DNA of 64,000 nt from Xenoacremonium recifei (lineage: Eukaryota > Ascomycota > Sordariomycetes > Hypocreales > Nectriaceae). The notes under the pieces are model-generated. The model had not been told where the DNA came from and did no database searches. It saw only the letters and a list, made by a program, of their open reading frames with translations. Shown in pieces: positions 1 through 10,530 of this stretch (its first letter is position 1; every line of letters starts with the position of its first letter). The DNA lies in contig WOFQ01000064.1 in the NCBI GenBank assembly GCA_012184525.1, positions 1 to 64,000 on the forward strand. Reading direction: 5' to 3'. The position numbers and the translations under genes are program-made.

Positions 1-75
1 AACTACCTTAGACCAGCTGAGCACGTCCTCTTGTCCCTCTAGGGAACAGGCAGGTTCGACTCCTGCAGGACGCTA
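1..75 (+). tRNA. 3' part of a probable tRNA cut by the window edge
   Basis: Positions 50-66 form a perfect 5-bp T-arm (GCAGG / CCTGC) around the loop TTCGACT, and 53-63 match the pol III B-box GGTTCGANTCC exactly. Positions 67-73 (AGGACGC) would be the 3' acceptor strand; its partner GCGTCCT should lie before the window. CCC-TCTA-GGG at 35-44 could be the variable arm of a class II tRNA (Leu or Ser), with an intron or anticodon region before it. The anticodon cannot be read, and no T-run follows closely, so a degenerate tRNA-like element is also possible. Confidence 0.45.
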
Positions 76-352
76 AATAATAAAACAAAACAAAACAAAA
101 CGCAGCTGTTCCACGACCTGGGTGGGCCTCCTTGTAGCCGCTCAAATCAGGGGCTTGGGCGACTCCCTGGATTTTAGGACAGTTCTTTTCTGTCTAGCTT
201 TTTGCTCTTATTATATGCTTCGGGGGCGATAACAATTACGGGAAGTGGCGCCACTTCCTCCTCCTCTGCGACTGGATTGTAAAGTGAAAATGGTTTAAAT
301 TAGATATCTTGTCTTTTATCTAAACCTTTGCCCTCTTACGCGATGCAGCGAT

Positions 353-3137
353 TTACAATCCTGACCACCAGAAGCTTTTCGTTAACACAAATTCCGCGGC
401 AAGGACCTCGTCCTCCGGGTTCGCGCTCTTGGCCACAATGACACGGAAGGTACCAGCCTCTGACTTCCACTTGCCGTCTTCTTGTGACCAGTACGCGAGT
501 GCATACTTGTCCAGCGGGATCTTGACGGATGTCTTTTCTCCCGCTTCCACGATGACCTTCCGGAACGCCTTGAGCTCCTTTTTGGGTCGCTGAACGAGAC
601 TTTCCGGGTCGGCTATGTATATCTGTATTATCTCCGCGCCTGTGACTTTGCCAGTGTTCTCCAGGTCGACTGATATCTCCATCGTGTGTTCCACATCGGA
701 TAGAAACTCGGATGGGACGCTTAGATTGGAGTACTCGAACTGAGTGTACGACAAACCGTGGCCAAAGTAGAACTCAGGCTCGACCTCGAGTTGCTCGTAG
801 TATTTGTACCCAAGGAAGACTCCCTCTCCGTAGAAAATATCGCAATCGGCCTTTCCGAACGTTAGGTATGCTGGATTATCTTGAAGTCGCTTCGGGAATG
901 TCAAAGGCATTCTAGCGGACGGATTGACGTGGCCGAAAAGGAAGTCCGTCAGCCCATGGCCGGCCTCCTGGCCTCCCAGCCATGCGTGAGCCAGGGTTTT
1001 TGCTTTTGGAGCCCACGGCATTACGATAGGCATGCCAGATTGGGTAACGATAATCTAAAATCAGGAACAGTTCAGTATATAGCCTGCATCGCGGACCGGC
1101 TTGTATGAAGGATGGGGACTGGTCTTACGGTGTCTTCGTTGGCTTCCAAAACTCTCTCGATCAGTTCATTTAATCTTCCAGGAAGAGCCAAAGAAAATCG
1201 ATCGCCGTTCTCAGTCTCCCAATCCGATGACAAACCCGTCAGGATGATGGGTACATCGACTTTCTTCGCTAGGGAAACTGCCTCGGCGATGTCATCGTCT
1301 TCGTCGCTCACCTCACAACCCCCTAACCTTGCACCAGCCGCCGGCGCGACTCCAGTCACAGGGCCTAATCCATGATTAGTCAAGAGAATCTCGAGATCAA
1401 GCTTCTCGCCCTCTTTGACATCAATATCGGCAAACCGCTCCATGGTGAAGCCATTGAAACCAGGGGTTAAGTCGGTCTTTTTCTTTTCTGGGTGAGAATC
1501 CCATTGGTCAATAATGATGCGCCCACCCAGGGATAGCTTCGCTTTGCCTGCTACGCTGAGGCTGAATCTCCATTTTGTCGTCTTTGGCGCGGTAAATGTC
1601 GTTCTAAACCGGGCATAGTAAGAGTTGGCAAACGGTTGCGGCAAGCTATCGGCAAATATGGCAAAGCTCTTGGTTGTCGTGGTTTCATATATGACTGCCT
1701 CGTTCACATTCGCCTCCGGGCTTTCTTTGAAGAAATCGATCTTAATACCGGGCTCATTAGATCCCGTAATAGTAAGTCCGTTCCATAACAACGGCAACCA
1801 GTTATATGCTACGCTTTGTTAGTAGGGGACGGGAAGCTAAGGCGATCTCGACTTACACCTGCACCCAGGGGCATAAGAAAGGTTTTCCTCGCCGAGAACC
1901 TCCACCATTGCATCGTATGGCTGTATCTTATAGTAGGGCTCAACCTCAGAGCTGCCGCCGCCACAGAATGCCGCATTCTTGAAATGGTCACCAATGAGGC
2001 CGTATGTCTTCTTAGGATCAGGAGCCAGGGGTAAAGTAGAGTTGTCGTTCTTTAGCAGGACGATAGACTCAGCCGCCAGTCGTCTGATAAATTTTCGGGT
2101 TTCTTCAGTGTCGTTACGCCTAGGTTCATAGCATGACCGATTCAATGCGGGGGTGACTTTCTTGACCAGGTTCAACACGTTCCGGACTGCTCCATCAATA
2201 GTCGACGTCGATACCTTGCGGGTGTCATGGGCCGTCTTTAACAAGCCCCCTCGCCACTGTGTCGGCCCCGGCATCTCCAGATCCATCCCTGCGTTAATGG
2301 ACTCTGAAGTACTGTACGTCCCCCACCAATCGCTCATGACCAAACCGTCCCAGCCCCATTCTCGGCGAAGGATATCCTGGAGAAGATAGTGGTTCTCACT
2401 GACATGGACTCCGTTGACCTTGTTATACGAAGACATAACAGCCCACGGATTGGCATGCTTGACGACGAGTTGAAAAGGTAGGAGATGTGCCTCACGCAGA
2501 GTTCGGTCAGACATAACACAATTGTCTTCAGTCGACATATGGGTCTGATCATGGGCACAGTAGTGCTTGATACAGGAAGCGATGCCAAGTTCCTGTAGCC
2601 CATTGATATAAGCGGCACCCATCAGGCCACTCATAATCGGGTCTTCGCCGAAGGCTTCAAATCCACGTCCAAGTTGAGGCGAACGCTGAAGGCAGACAAC
2701 GGGGGCCAAGGCAACTGAGACTCGACGGCATAGGGCTTCGCCAGCAATGACGGCGCCCACATCCTTCATCAGCTCGACATCGAACGTAGCTCCCATAGCT
2801 GTTCCGCATGGCAAAAGACACCCAGGTTCCTAGAAAAATTAGATATTGACCCACAGATGGAGTTAGTCAAGGCCATAGTAGTCACTGACTGGGTTATAGA
2901 ATCTGTAGCCGCGTAAGCCATTGGGACCATCAGAGGTCTGCAACGAACGGACAGGAGTCAGCGAGAATGCAAAGACTAAGAGGGTAAGAGGCACCATACG
3001 TCGAGAGCCGGAATATTAAGTCTCTCAACACCAGTGGTTCTGCATCGCCCTTGGCCGGCGAGAAGACTGATCTTCTCATCAAGTGTCAATTGGCGGATGA
3101 CACAGTCAACATCGTCAAGCTCGTGAACGTTCGGCAT
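353..3137 (-). CDS. GH3 beta-glucosidase with PA14 domain, intracellular
   Basis: Hydrolyses terminal beta-D-glucosides (family knowledge). I join five exons, 3137-3000, 2937-2890, 2829-1857, 1808-1129 and 1054-353, giving 846 residues; every junction keeps phase. The start is ATG at 3137, just before a typical GH3 N-terminus. The catalytic nucleophile is Asp229 in the motif VMSDWWGT (exon 3). Exon 4 holds a PA14 insertion (about residues 395-550), and exon 5 the C-terminal GH3 and fibronectin-III-like domains (FGHGLSYTQFEY region). There is no signal peptide, so the enzyme probably acts in the cytosol on imported glucosides. It shares a 506-bp divergent promoter with the GH5 gene. Family assignment is firm; the natural substrate is unknown. 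Confidence 0.93.
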
Positions 3138-3643
3138 TTTACAATACAGAGTACCGAGGCCATTAACTAAGAAGCTTCTGCATTACAATTATCATCTCTT
3201 GGGTGAATGCAGTCATTTTTATAGAATGTGAGTATTGAAGAAGCCCCGTCCTTGAGGACGGCTTGGCAAACTTGACTCGCACAAGATCAGGAGGAACGTT
3301 GCCAAGTCGATGAGTCAGTCAACTGCCTTTCTGCCTAACTTGCCGGGTATTTACATGATTTAGGCTAATACCGCATGGCATCGGATCACACGGGAGCGGA
3401 GATGGAGATCCTTTTTGATCGACGCACTAATTAATTCTAAGTAAGGGGGAGGACGGCCTTCGGGGTAACAGTCCCCGAGATGCATTCTGTAGATGCCCAC
3501 CTTGTAATGAGCGCTCTTCTATCGGTCCCTCGGTTCGAAATTCAAGATGATATAACGTAGACGATGAACTGGATCGGATAGAGCAGAGCTGACTGGTACG
3601 CACCGCTGCTTTATTTTTCTGAATCACCAAAATTACGCCCACC
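3138..3643. promoter_or_regulatory. Shared divergent promoter of the GH3 and GH5 genes
   Basis: A gene-free 506-bp stretch lies between two outward-facing glycoside hydrolase start codons. I see no clear TATA box or repeat. The arrangement suggests co-regulation. Confidence 0.55.
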
Positions 3644-5119
3644 ATGTCTTCAGGATTTTTGTCAGTTCGTGGCACATCAATTGTCGACAGCAATGGCCTC
3701 CAGGTCAAGCTCCTCGGTGCTGCTCTTGGCGGATGGCTCAAGTATGTACTTCGCTCGACTTATTCTTTCTATGCATTTGGGATATTAAACACTAACGCCC
3801 TAATTCGCAGTATGGAGAACTTCATTACAGGCTTCCCAGCTACTGAATCAAAAGTCCGTGCTGCTATGTGTGAGGTGCTCGGAAATGATGATTACAATTT
3901 CTTCTTCGATCGTTGGCTTTATCACTTCTTCACTGAGGCAGATGCTAAGTTCTTTGCATCGCTTGGCTTGAATTGCATACGTGTGCCTTTCAACCACCGA
4001 CATCTGGAGGATGATATGAACCCGCGTGTTTTGAAAGAAGAAGGATTTAAGCACCTCGATCGTATTGTTAATCTTTGTGCTGATCACGGCATCTACACCA
4101 TCCTCGATATGCATACGGTCCCAGGTGGTCAGAACCAAGACTGGCATAGCGACAACCCCACCACCTATGCCGCTTTCTGGGACTATAAAGATCATCAGGA
4201 TCGGACCGTCTGGCTCTGGGAGCAGATAGCACAGAGATACAAGGATTGCACTTGGGTGGCAGGCTACAACCCAATGAATGAACCTGCAGACCCGAAGGGA
4301 ACACGACTCGCTTCATACTATGTTCGCCTCGAAAAGGCGATCCGGGCCATCGATCCCAACCACATCCTCTGGCTAGATGGGAATACCTACTCAATGGAAT
4401 GGGGTGGGTTCGATGGTATCCTCCCCAATTCAGTCTACTCTGTTCATGACTATTCCTCAATGGGATTCCCGATGGGAGAACAGTATACCGGCACGCCCGA
4501 GCAAAATGAAAAACTCGAGAAGCAATTCATCCGCAAATGCGAGTTCCAGCACAAGCATCAAGTACCTATCTGGAATGGTGAATTTGGCCCAAGTTACGCA
4601 GGACCGGATGAACCAAATGCCGACGCAATTAATCGAGGCCGATATAACCTCCTTCAGCAACAGCTCACAATATACGAGAAATACGACATATCCTGGTCAA
4701 TCTGGCTTTATAAGGATATTGGCATCATGGGTATGGTATCAACCTCGCCGAAATCCGCCTGGAATCGCCTCATACATCCTTTCGTGGAGAAGAAGAATCG
4801 TTACCATTTAGATAGCTGGAACGCAGAGAATTCCCCCCAGGTGGATGCAGTGATCGAGCCGCTGGTCGCTTGGATCGACAAGATCTCACCGACGGCAAAG
4901 TCGACATATCCTCGGCACTGGAGGACTAAAGGACATATGGAACGCCAAGTCTTGAATACATTCCTTGCCAGTACTTTCTGTGAGGAATTTGCGGAGCTGT
5001 TCAGAGGGAAGAGCCGAGCAGAGCTAGAAGAGCTCGCAGAGAGCTTCAATTTCACAGAATGTATTCAGCGAAAGGAGCTTAATGGTATTCTGTCGGATTG
5101 TTCGCGGCGTGTGGAATAA
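3644..5119 (+). CDS. GH5 family glycoside hydrolase, intracellular
   Basis: Related to fungal GH5 exo-beta-glucanases and glycolipid/steryl glucosidases. The frame is open from 3644 to 5119, but 3742-3810 is a 69-nt intron (GTATGT...TTCGCAG) that is a multiple of three and has no stop. Splicing restores the family motif GGWLNMENFITGFP at residues 29-42. The product is 468 residues. The acid/base is Glu190 in NPMNEP and the nucleophile Glu290 in WNGEFGP; an HNR-like segment and HDY also fit the fold. There is no signal peptide. Retention of the intron would insert 23 residues in the middle of that motif and probably inactivate the enzyme. Its divergent GH3 partner suggests sequential breakdown of a beta-glucoside. 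The exact substrate is open. Confidence 0.9.
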   Translation: MSSGFLSVRGTSIVDSNGLQVKLLGAALGGWLKYVLRSTYSFYAFGILNTNALIRSMENFITGFPATESKVRAAMCEVLGNDDYNFFFDRWLYHFFTEADAKFFASLGLNCIRVPFNHRHLEDDMNPRVLKEEGFKHLDRIVNLCADHGIYTILDMHTVPGGQNQDWHSDNPTTYAAFWDYKDHQDRTVWLWEQIAQRYKDCTWVAGYNPMNEPADPKGTRLASYYVRLEKAIRAIDPNHILWLDGNTYSMEWGGFDGILPNSVYSVHDYSSMGFPMGEQYTGTPEQNEKLEKQFIRKCEFQHKHQVPIWNGEFGPSYAGPDEPNADAINRGRYNLLQQQLTIYEKYDISWSIWLYKDIGIMGMVSTSPKSAWNRLIHPFVEKKNRYHLDSWNAENSPQVDAVIEPLVAWIDKISPTAKSTYPRHWRTKGHMERQVLNTFLASTFCEEFAELFRGKSRAELEELAESFNFTECIQRKELNGILSDCSRRVE

Positions 5120-6269
5120 AATAGCAATGCAGGAATTGGCCCGTCGTGTGCGCTGCTCAGGAATAGGCATTCAGAACTCATCTGCTTAATAATTTTACAT
5201 ACGTTCATTTTTACTATGTCTTATGAAAAAAAATCAAGTGTACTCTACTCCATCTGCAAGCGACGCTCATTCTCATCTAAGAATGGTCCGGCGGGAATTT
5301 GTTACTAAAATCAGTGTCTCTTCAACGTTTCCATTTTCGAAAGCCACTTCCAACAAACTACGCAACTCCAATGACTAGGTCTACCAGAATATCTCAAGCC
5401 ACTCTAATTCCGTACTCGCATTATTGTGGTGCTGGCTCTTTACTGCTGCGACTTGAGGTATGTATCTTCGCCCATGAGTAAGCTGATAGTGCTCGGTACA
5501 TTTCAGGACGAAATGAGAGCCGTTCAACCTAATCCTTCCTTGGAGAGAGGATTTTGCCGGACAGTCAGCTGCGAGCCAATAGCAAAGAGCTGAGTACGCA
5601 ATGACAGTCTCTGGAGCGATTCAGGCTAAAACGCAAACCCATGATCAAGTCACCAGAGCCAAAATGGGTGCGCGCTAAAAGAGTTTATCTAGTGGATCGC
5701 GCGACACACGACTCGCCTTTTATTAGTGTAATGAAAACGGTGAGAGAACAAGTTGATACTTGGTAAGGTGCTACGTGCACCCTAACTACGTGGGGCAGAA
5801 GGATCATAGTGATCCTGTCCTGACGTAAAGCGCGGCCAAGAAACGGAGAATAAAAAATGACTCTCGTCGCTGTCCAATTATATAGAGAAGTGTGCTTTGG
5901 GGCTAAGGTTAACCGTCTCGGTGGAATTCATCCCGAAAGGATTTGCTTGTTCTCCAAGTCCCCCTAGTGTAGCCCCGGCTATTTCGGCTTCTACCCCGGC
6001 TTGAACCCCAGGGATTCTATGTCCAGCGGAGTCCTCTCATCAGGTGATTCTGGGGTGATGGCATGGTCTGCCCTGAAAATCATTTCAAATAGCCAGGAGT
6101 GGGGTTAGCGTGAAAATCTCCGGCAGTCGGGATATATCTAGTCATGATGCTTTCTCCATCAACAACGTCCAACATATTTCAATGCTGTCCTTGATCCTGT
6201 ATTATTTTTGCGCCTTGAGTTGCTACCGCCCTACTCGGATTATATTCAATCATTTCTTAAACTAGAATT
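5120..6269. other. Intergenic region: GH5 3' flank and sugar-porter promoter
   Basis: No supported gene in 1150 bp. The right half carries several CreA-type sites (listed separately), and CGGCCAAGAAACG occurs at 5833-5845. That 13-mer is identical to one in the hydantoinase promoter at 22399-22411. Confidence 0.6.
5790..6104. promoter_or_regulatory. Cluster of CreA-type sites upstream of the sugar porter
   Basis: The fungal carbon-catabolite repressor CreA binds SYGGRG. Matches are GTGGGG at 5790-5795 and 6099-6104, and CCGGGG on the minus strand at 5973-5978 and 5994-5999 (21 bp apart). Four sites in 315 bp upstream of a sugar porter fit glucose repression. The motif is short, so chance matches are possible. 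Confidence 0.5.
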
Positions 6270-8025
6270 ATGGTTCAGATCAGGAAACAGGTTCGAGCCA
6301 ACGAGGCGGAACCAGCCTTACTGCTTCACAATGTTCTACCCAAGCTGGAGAAGCCCTGGTATCGCTATGACTATCTCCTGAGATTGAACTTGATGCTCGT
6401 CATTCCCATCTTGTACTCTTACCTAAGTGGCTTCGACAGCAGCATGATGAATGGTCTGCAGTCGCTGCCCGACTGGCAGGAAGGTTTGTCCGCAGAATTT
6501 CCGTGACGATGAGAGTGGAATTTCTAACTGGTAGGACACAGACTTCGATCACCCAAGTGGCTCACGACTCGGCACTATGACCACTATCCAGACCATCGGC
6601 AGTGTCCTTGCACTTCCAATCGCGCCCGTCTTCACAGACTGGCTTGGTCGTCGAGCTCCAGTCATCATCGGATCGTTATGCTGTCTCCTAGGAGGTGGGA
6701 TCCAGGGAGGGGCCACCAACTTTGGCATGTTCATTGCAGGCAGATTCTTCATTGGCCTTGGAAGTGGCATCGTCAATAATGCTTGTGGACCGTTGGTGGC
6801 TGAGTTGACGTATCCTACACATCGTGCATTCATGACATCCATCTACAGTACTACGTGGGTATGTATGCCTCCAAGGACGGGCTGTTTCGGTACCAACTTA
6901 TCCTAACTTTGAAAAATAGTATCTTGGTTCTATTGTTGCAGCCTGGTCGACCTATGGGACTTTCAAGATGAATAACAGCTGGAGTTGGAGAATCCCTTCG
7001 CTCCTCCAGCTCGTTCCTTCAGTAATTCAGTTATTCTGTATTTATCTAGTGCCTGAATCTCCCAGGTGGCTCGTCAAGAAAGGTAAAATTGAGAAGGCGA
7101 GGCAAATCCTGGCAAATTGCCATGCTGGCGGAGACTTGAATGCACCGCATGTCGAACTTGAGATGGCCGAGATCGAGTCGACCTTGGAGATTGAAAAGGC
7201 TAGCAACCGAAGATCATATCTCGACTTTTTTGCCACGAGTGAGTAGCGCCGCTATCTGTTCCGGAATGAACCTATGGCTAATAGAAGGGTATTGTAGAGG
7301 GTAACCGTTGGCGATGCTTCATCTCGTTCACTATCGGCCTCATGTACCAGTGGGCAGGAAATGGCCTTGTCTCGACATATCTGGTGCTTATTCTCAAAAG
7401 CATTGGCATCGAGAACGGTGAAACTCAGAATCTCATCAACGGCGGCCTACAATTATTCAACTACGCCACCGCTATTACTGGAGCAATTCTGGTGACTCGA
7501 ATGGGTCGCAGAACATTGCTCCTTATCACAACTGCTGGGATGTTTTTCAGTTTCCTTATCTGGACCGTCCTTTCAGCTATCAACACCGAGCAAGGCTTAA
7601 AGGACTCGAAGCTGGGAATCACCATCGTAGTCATGATATTCATCTTTTACATGTTCTACAACTTCGGCTACAATGTGGTCCCGCTTACCTATGTCTTAGA
7701 AATTATGCCATTTACGCTTCGTGCTAAAGGCGTCACCGTCTTTGGGGTGGCCGGCACTGGCGCCATCATCTTCAATGGCTACGTCAACCCAGTGGCCCTG
7801 GACGGAATCTCATGGAAGTACTACATTTTGTGGCTGTGCTTGCTAGCACTGTGGTTCGTTATCATCTACTTCACATTTCCTGAGACGAGCGGCCTTAGCT
7901 TGGAAGAGATTAGTGAGATCTTCGACGGCCACACGACGATGGACAATATCAACAGGCATTTTGGCAAGGACAACAGAGATGAACCTCGGCATGACGCTGG
8001 GGCTGTGGAGATGGAGCATGTCTAA
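6270..8025 (+). CDS. MFS sugar porter, lactose-permease-like
   Basis: A plasma-membrane sugar:H+ symporter of the MFS sugar-porter family. Four exons, 6270-6483, 6542-6858, 6920-7238 and 7298-8025, give 525 residues with phase kept throughout. Visible signatures are DWLGRRAP after TM2, VPESPRWLVKKGK at the start of the central loop, QWAGNGLVSTY in TM7 and the end motif PETSGLSLEEI. The first intron uses the acceptor at 6541 rather than the nearer AG at 6534, because only that restores the conserved DFDHPSG stretch. Its position next to GH3 and GH5 enzymes without signal peptides suggests import of an intact beta-glucoside or disaccharide that is then cleaved inside. The substrate is not readable from sequence. 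Confidence 0.92.
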
Positions 8026-8874
8026 ACTTGAAGGAGAATTTCGAATTAGTCAAAAGAACTATAAATAAACGGAGGAGCGAGTTGGGCATTCTTTCGATAG
8101 CATAATAATTTATCAGAATATGGATGGCTCACACATTGCCCATACCTCCTAGACTTACTTTTCACTTCATAACCACGATAATAATTAAACTCTTGACGAT
8201 TCGGTTCTATTATGTTTCATAACCCTGTCATCGCATTGAGAAATTTGCTGATATTTGCTTATGAGTATTCCAAAAGTCGACTGACACATAAAACTTATCA
8301 TACCATTATTGCTTTCTATTTGGCCGCCATCCTCGCCCCGTAGTCTTATACATAATTAATTATATTTATATATATAAAACCTCAGTTTTATATCCTCTTA
8401 ATATATTCCTTTCGAGCAGCCTTGTTATTAATTATCATTTAGTTCTTATAATTTACTTAACTACACATTATTAGATATAATACCCAAGACCCTAAAGCTG
8501 GAATTTACCCTATAGTTAGAAGAACGGACGTTATACTGGATTTGGTGTAATTGGTCAAATTACAAATAATGTTTGTCTATTCGATAAATGTTTGGTTGCC
8601 GTCAAGTATATCTTCCTGGCCGATGTTGGCCGATCGGCCAAAGTCTACCAAGCCCCGGAACTATGGCTGGCCGACAGGCGAAGCACAAGCTAGCCGACAG
8701 GCCGAGTCGGAGCCCACCGCTCTCTCAAGTGGTGCGAGCCTTTTGAAGAGTGTGCGCAAGAAGATACATGTATCCATCATGTGCGACATTGACATGAAAT
8801 TTTGAGAGACAAATCATCAGTGAAGATAACCCGAAACTGACCTGGCCTCTTATCAATCGACGAACACACTGACT
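8026..8874. other. Intergenic region with AT-rich block
   Basis: No supported gene. About 8090-8560 is strikingly AT-rich, with runs such as TATATTTATATATATAAAA near 8360. It ends abruptly at a GC-richer block holding the CTTGGCCGA-type repeats of the oxygenase promoter. It separates the sugar-porter locus from the hydantoin cluster and may be the cluster boundary. Confidence 0.6.
8616..8710. promoter_or_regulatory. Cluster regulatory motif array, oxygenase promoter
   Basis: Contains CTGGCCGAT (8616-8624), the perfect 16-bp palindrome TTGGCCGATCGGCCAA (8626-8641), TGGCCGACAG (8668-8677) and TAGCCGACAG (8691-8700). It lies 165-260 bp before the oxygenase start. The same core recurs in the other promoters of the cluster. 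I infer operators for a pathway regulator, most simply the Zn2Cys6 protein encoded at 17626-20229. Confidence 0.65.
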
Positions 8875-9948
8875 ATGACGATCCATGAGATACCTCTCAT
8901 TGACATCAGTCCGTTCCTGGATAATACTGCGTCAGAAGCTGCTAAAGCTAAGGTAGTCTCTGACGTTAGAGATGCTTGCCAGAAATATGGCTTCTTTCAA
9001 CTCGTTGGACATGGCATTAGCATTGAGCTTCAAAACAAAATTCTGGGCTGCGCTGAGAGCTTCTTTGCTTTGCCTTTAGAGCAAAAGAAGAAATGCGGTA
9101 GGGAACATGCAATAGGGGAGTCGGGTAGGGGGTACGAGCTCATTGGGGACCAGAAGCTCCAGTCTGATGCTCTGCCAGATCTCAAGGAGGTATATCCCTC
9201 ATTTCGCTCATTTGAAACGCTTGACATGGCTGACTTACGTCCAGGGCATCTACTTTGGCGCTGAGATCCCGAAGGACGATCCGAGAGCTGGAAGATTTCT
9301 CCAGGGTCCCAATCTGTGGCCGGATCCATTGCCAACCGAAGATTTTCGAGCGCGTGTTACCGAGTACCGGGAACGCCTTCTTGAACTATCTAACACGCTG
9401 CTTCGGATTCTCGCGCTCGGTCTCCCGTACTCTCCCGACATCTTCGATGATTTCCAGCTCGACCCCGTTGCCAATGTGAGGCTGTTGCATTATCCTCCAC
9501 AAACTTCAAAGGATATCAGGCAGCTTGGAGGTCAGATACATTCTCATTGTCTGCATTGATTATCTGAGGACGTTACTCATCATCAAGCACAGCTGGAGCT
9601 CACACCGACTTTGGATGCATCACCTTGCTATTGCAGCAGCCGCACCAGACAGGGTTAGAGGTTCTCTATCCTCCGACAAACAGCTGGATCCCTGTACCAG
9701 CGATCCCTAATCGATATGTTGTAAATGTCGGAGACCTTCTTGGCGGCTGGACCCAGGGGGCCTACCGCAGTGCCGTCCACCGGGTCATTAACGCGGGCAC
9801 TGAGCACCGTTATAGTGTTCCATTCTTCTACAGTGGGAATCTATCATTCAAGCTTCGGCCGCTGGATGGTAGCAACGATGCTTCGGCCATTACAGTTGAG
9901 CAGCACATAAAGAATAAATTTAGCGAGAGTTACGCAATCAAAGGATAA
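8875..9948 (+). CDS. 2-oxoglutarate/Fe(II)-dependent oxygenase
   Basis: Belongs to the isopenicillin-N-synthase-like superfamily, which oxidises organic substrates with O2 and usually 2-oxoglutarate. Exons 8875-9189, 9245-9530 and 9599-9948 give 316 residues. The N-terminal DIOX_N region starts at the motif IPLIDISPFL. The iron ligands are His202 and Asp204 (HTDFG) and His261 (AVHRVIN); Arg271-x-Ser273 (RYS) is the usual 2-oxoglutarate carboxylate site. The exon 3 acceptor at 9598 is the only one that restores HTDFG. The promoter carries the cluster motif, so it is probably expressed with the permease, reductase and hydantoin genes. Such enzymes tailor natural products or amino acids; the substrate here is unknown. 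Confidence 0.92.
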
Positions 9949-10530
9949 GAGATCGCTAGATTGATGAAACAAGAACCATTTAAAGAACAGCTACTACCTT
10001 AATGTAAATAGGAACATAAAAATAGATATGTAACTTGGTGCTACTAGACCACACGGGACTGGCTGCGAATATGCCAGACGGCTCATTGGACCACTTCGCC
10101 TGCAAACCCGGTGGGCGAGACTCCGCATAGGGCACTGTTTCAAATTCCATGATGACTCTAGTGATAGCCGACAACACCGATTGCCTTCCTCTTTCTGTTG
10201 GGTCCAGTCAGTCGGTGAAGAATCGATTATATTATCGTTCCTCAGCCTGAAAAGAATGTATATAAAACCTTGTGGCCCAGTTTAGGCGCGCAGCTTCAGC
10301 ATTTTCAGGTGTCATTCCAAGCGCTTGAGACACGACAGGTGAGATTCGCAGACTAATAGATACGCATCGTCGGAGGAGCAAGCAAATACAAGCATCATTA
10401 CATGCAGGCAATAGAGTTACACTGAAAGGAAACTCATACGCATGGATCTCAAAGTTGATAATAGATAATTGAATGATACTCCAACGGGAACACCAAAAGT
10501 TTTGTGATGATAACATGTATCCCTGTTCTA
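9949..10530. other. Convergent intergenic region
   Basis: The 3' flanks of the oxygenase and the NCS1 permease meet here. Small ORFs on both strands lack homology signals. I see nothing else. Confidence 0.6.
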
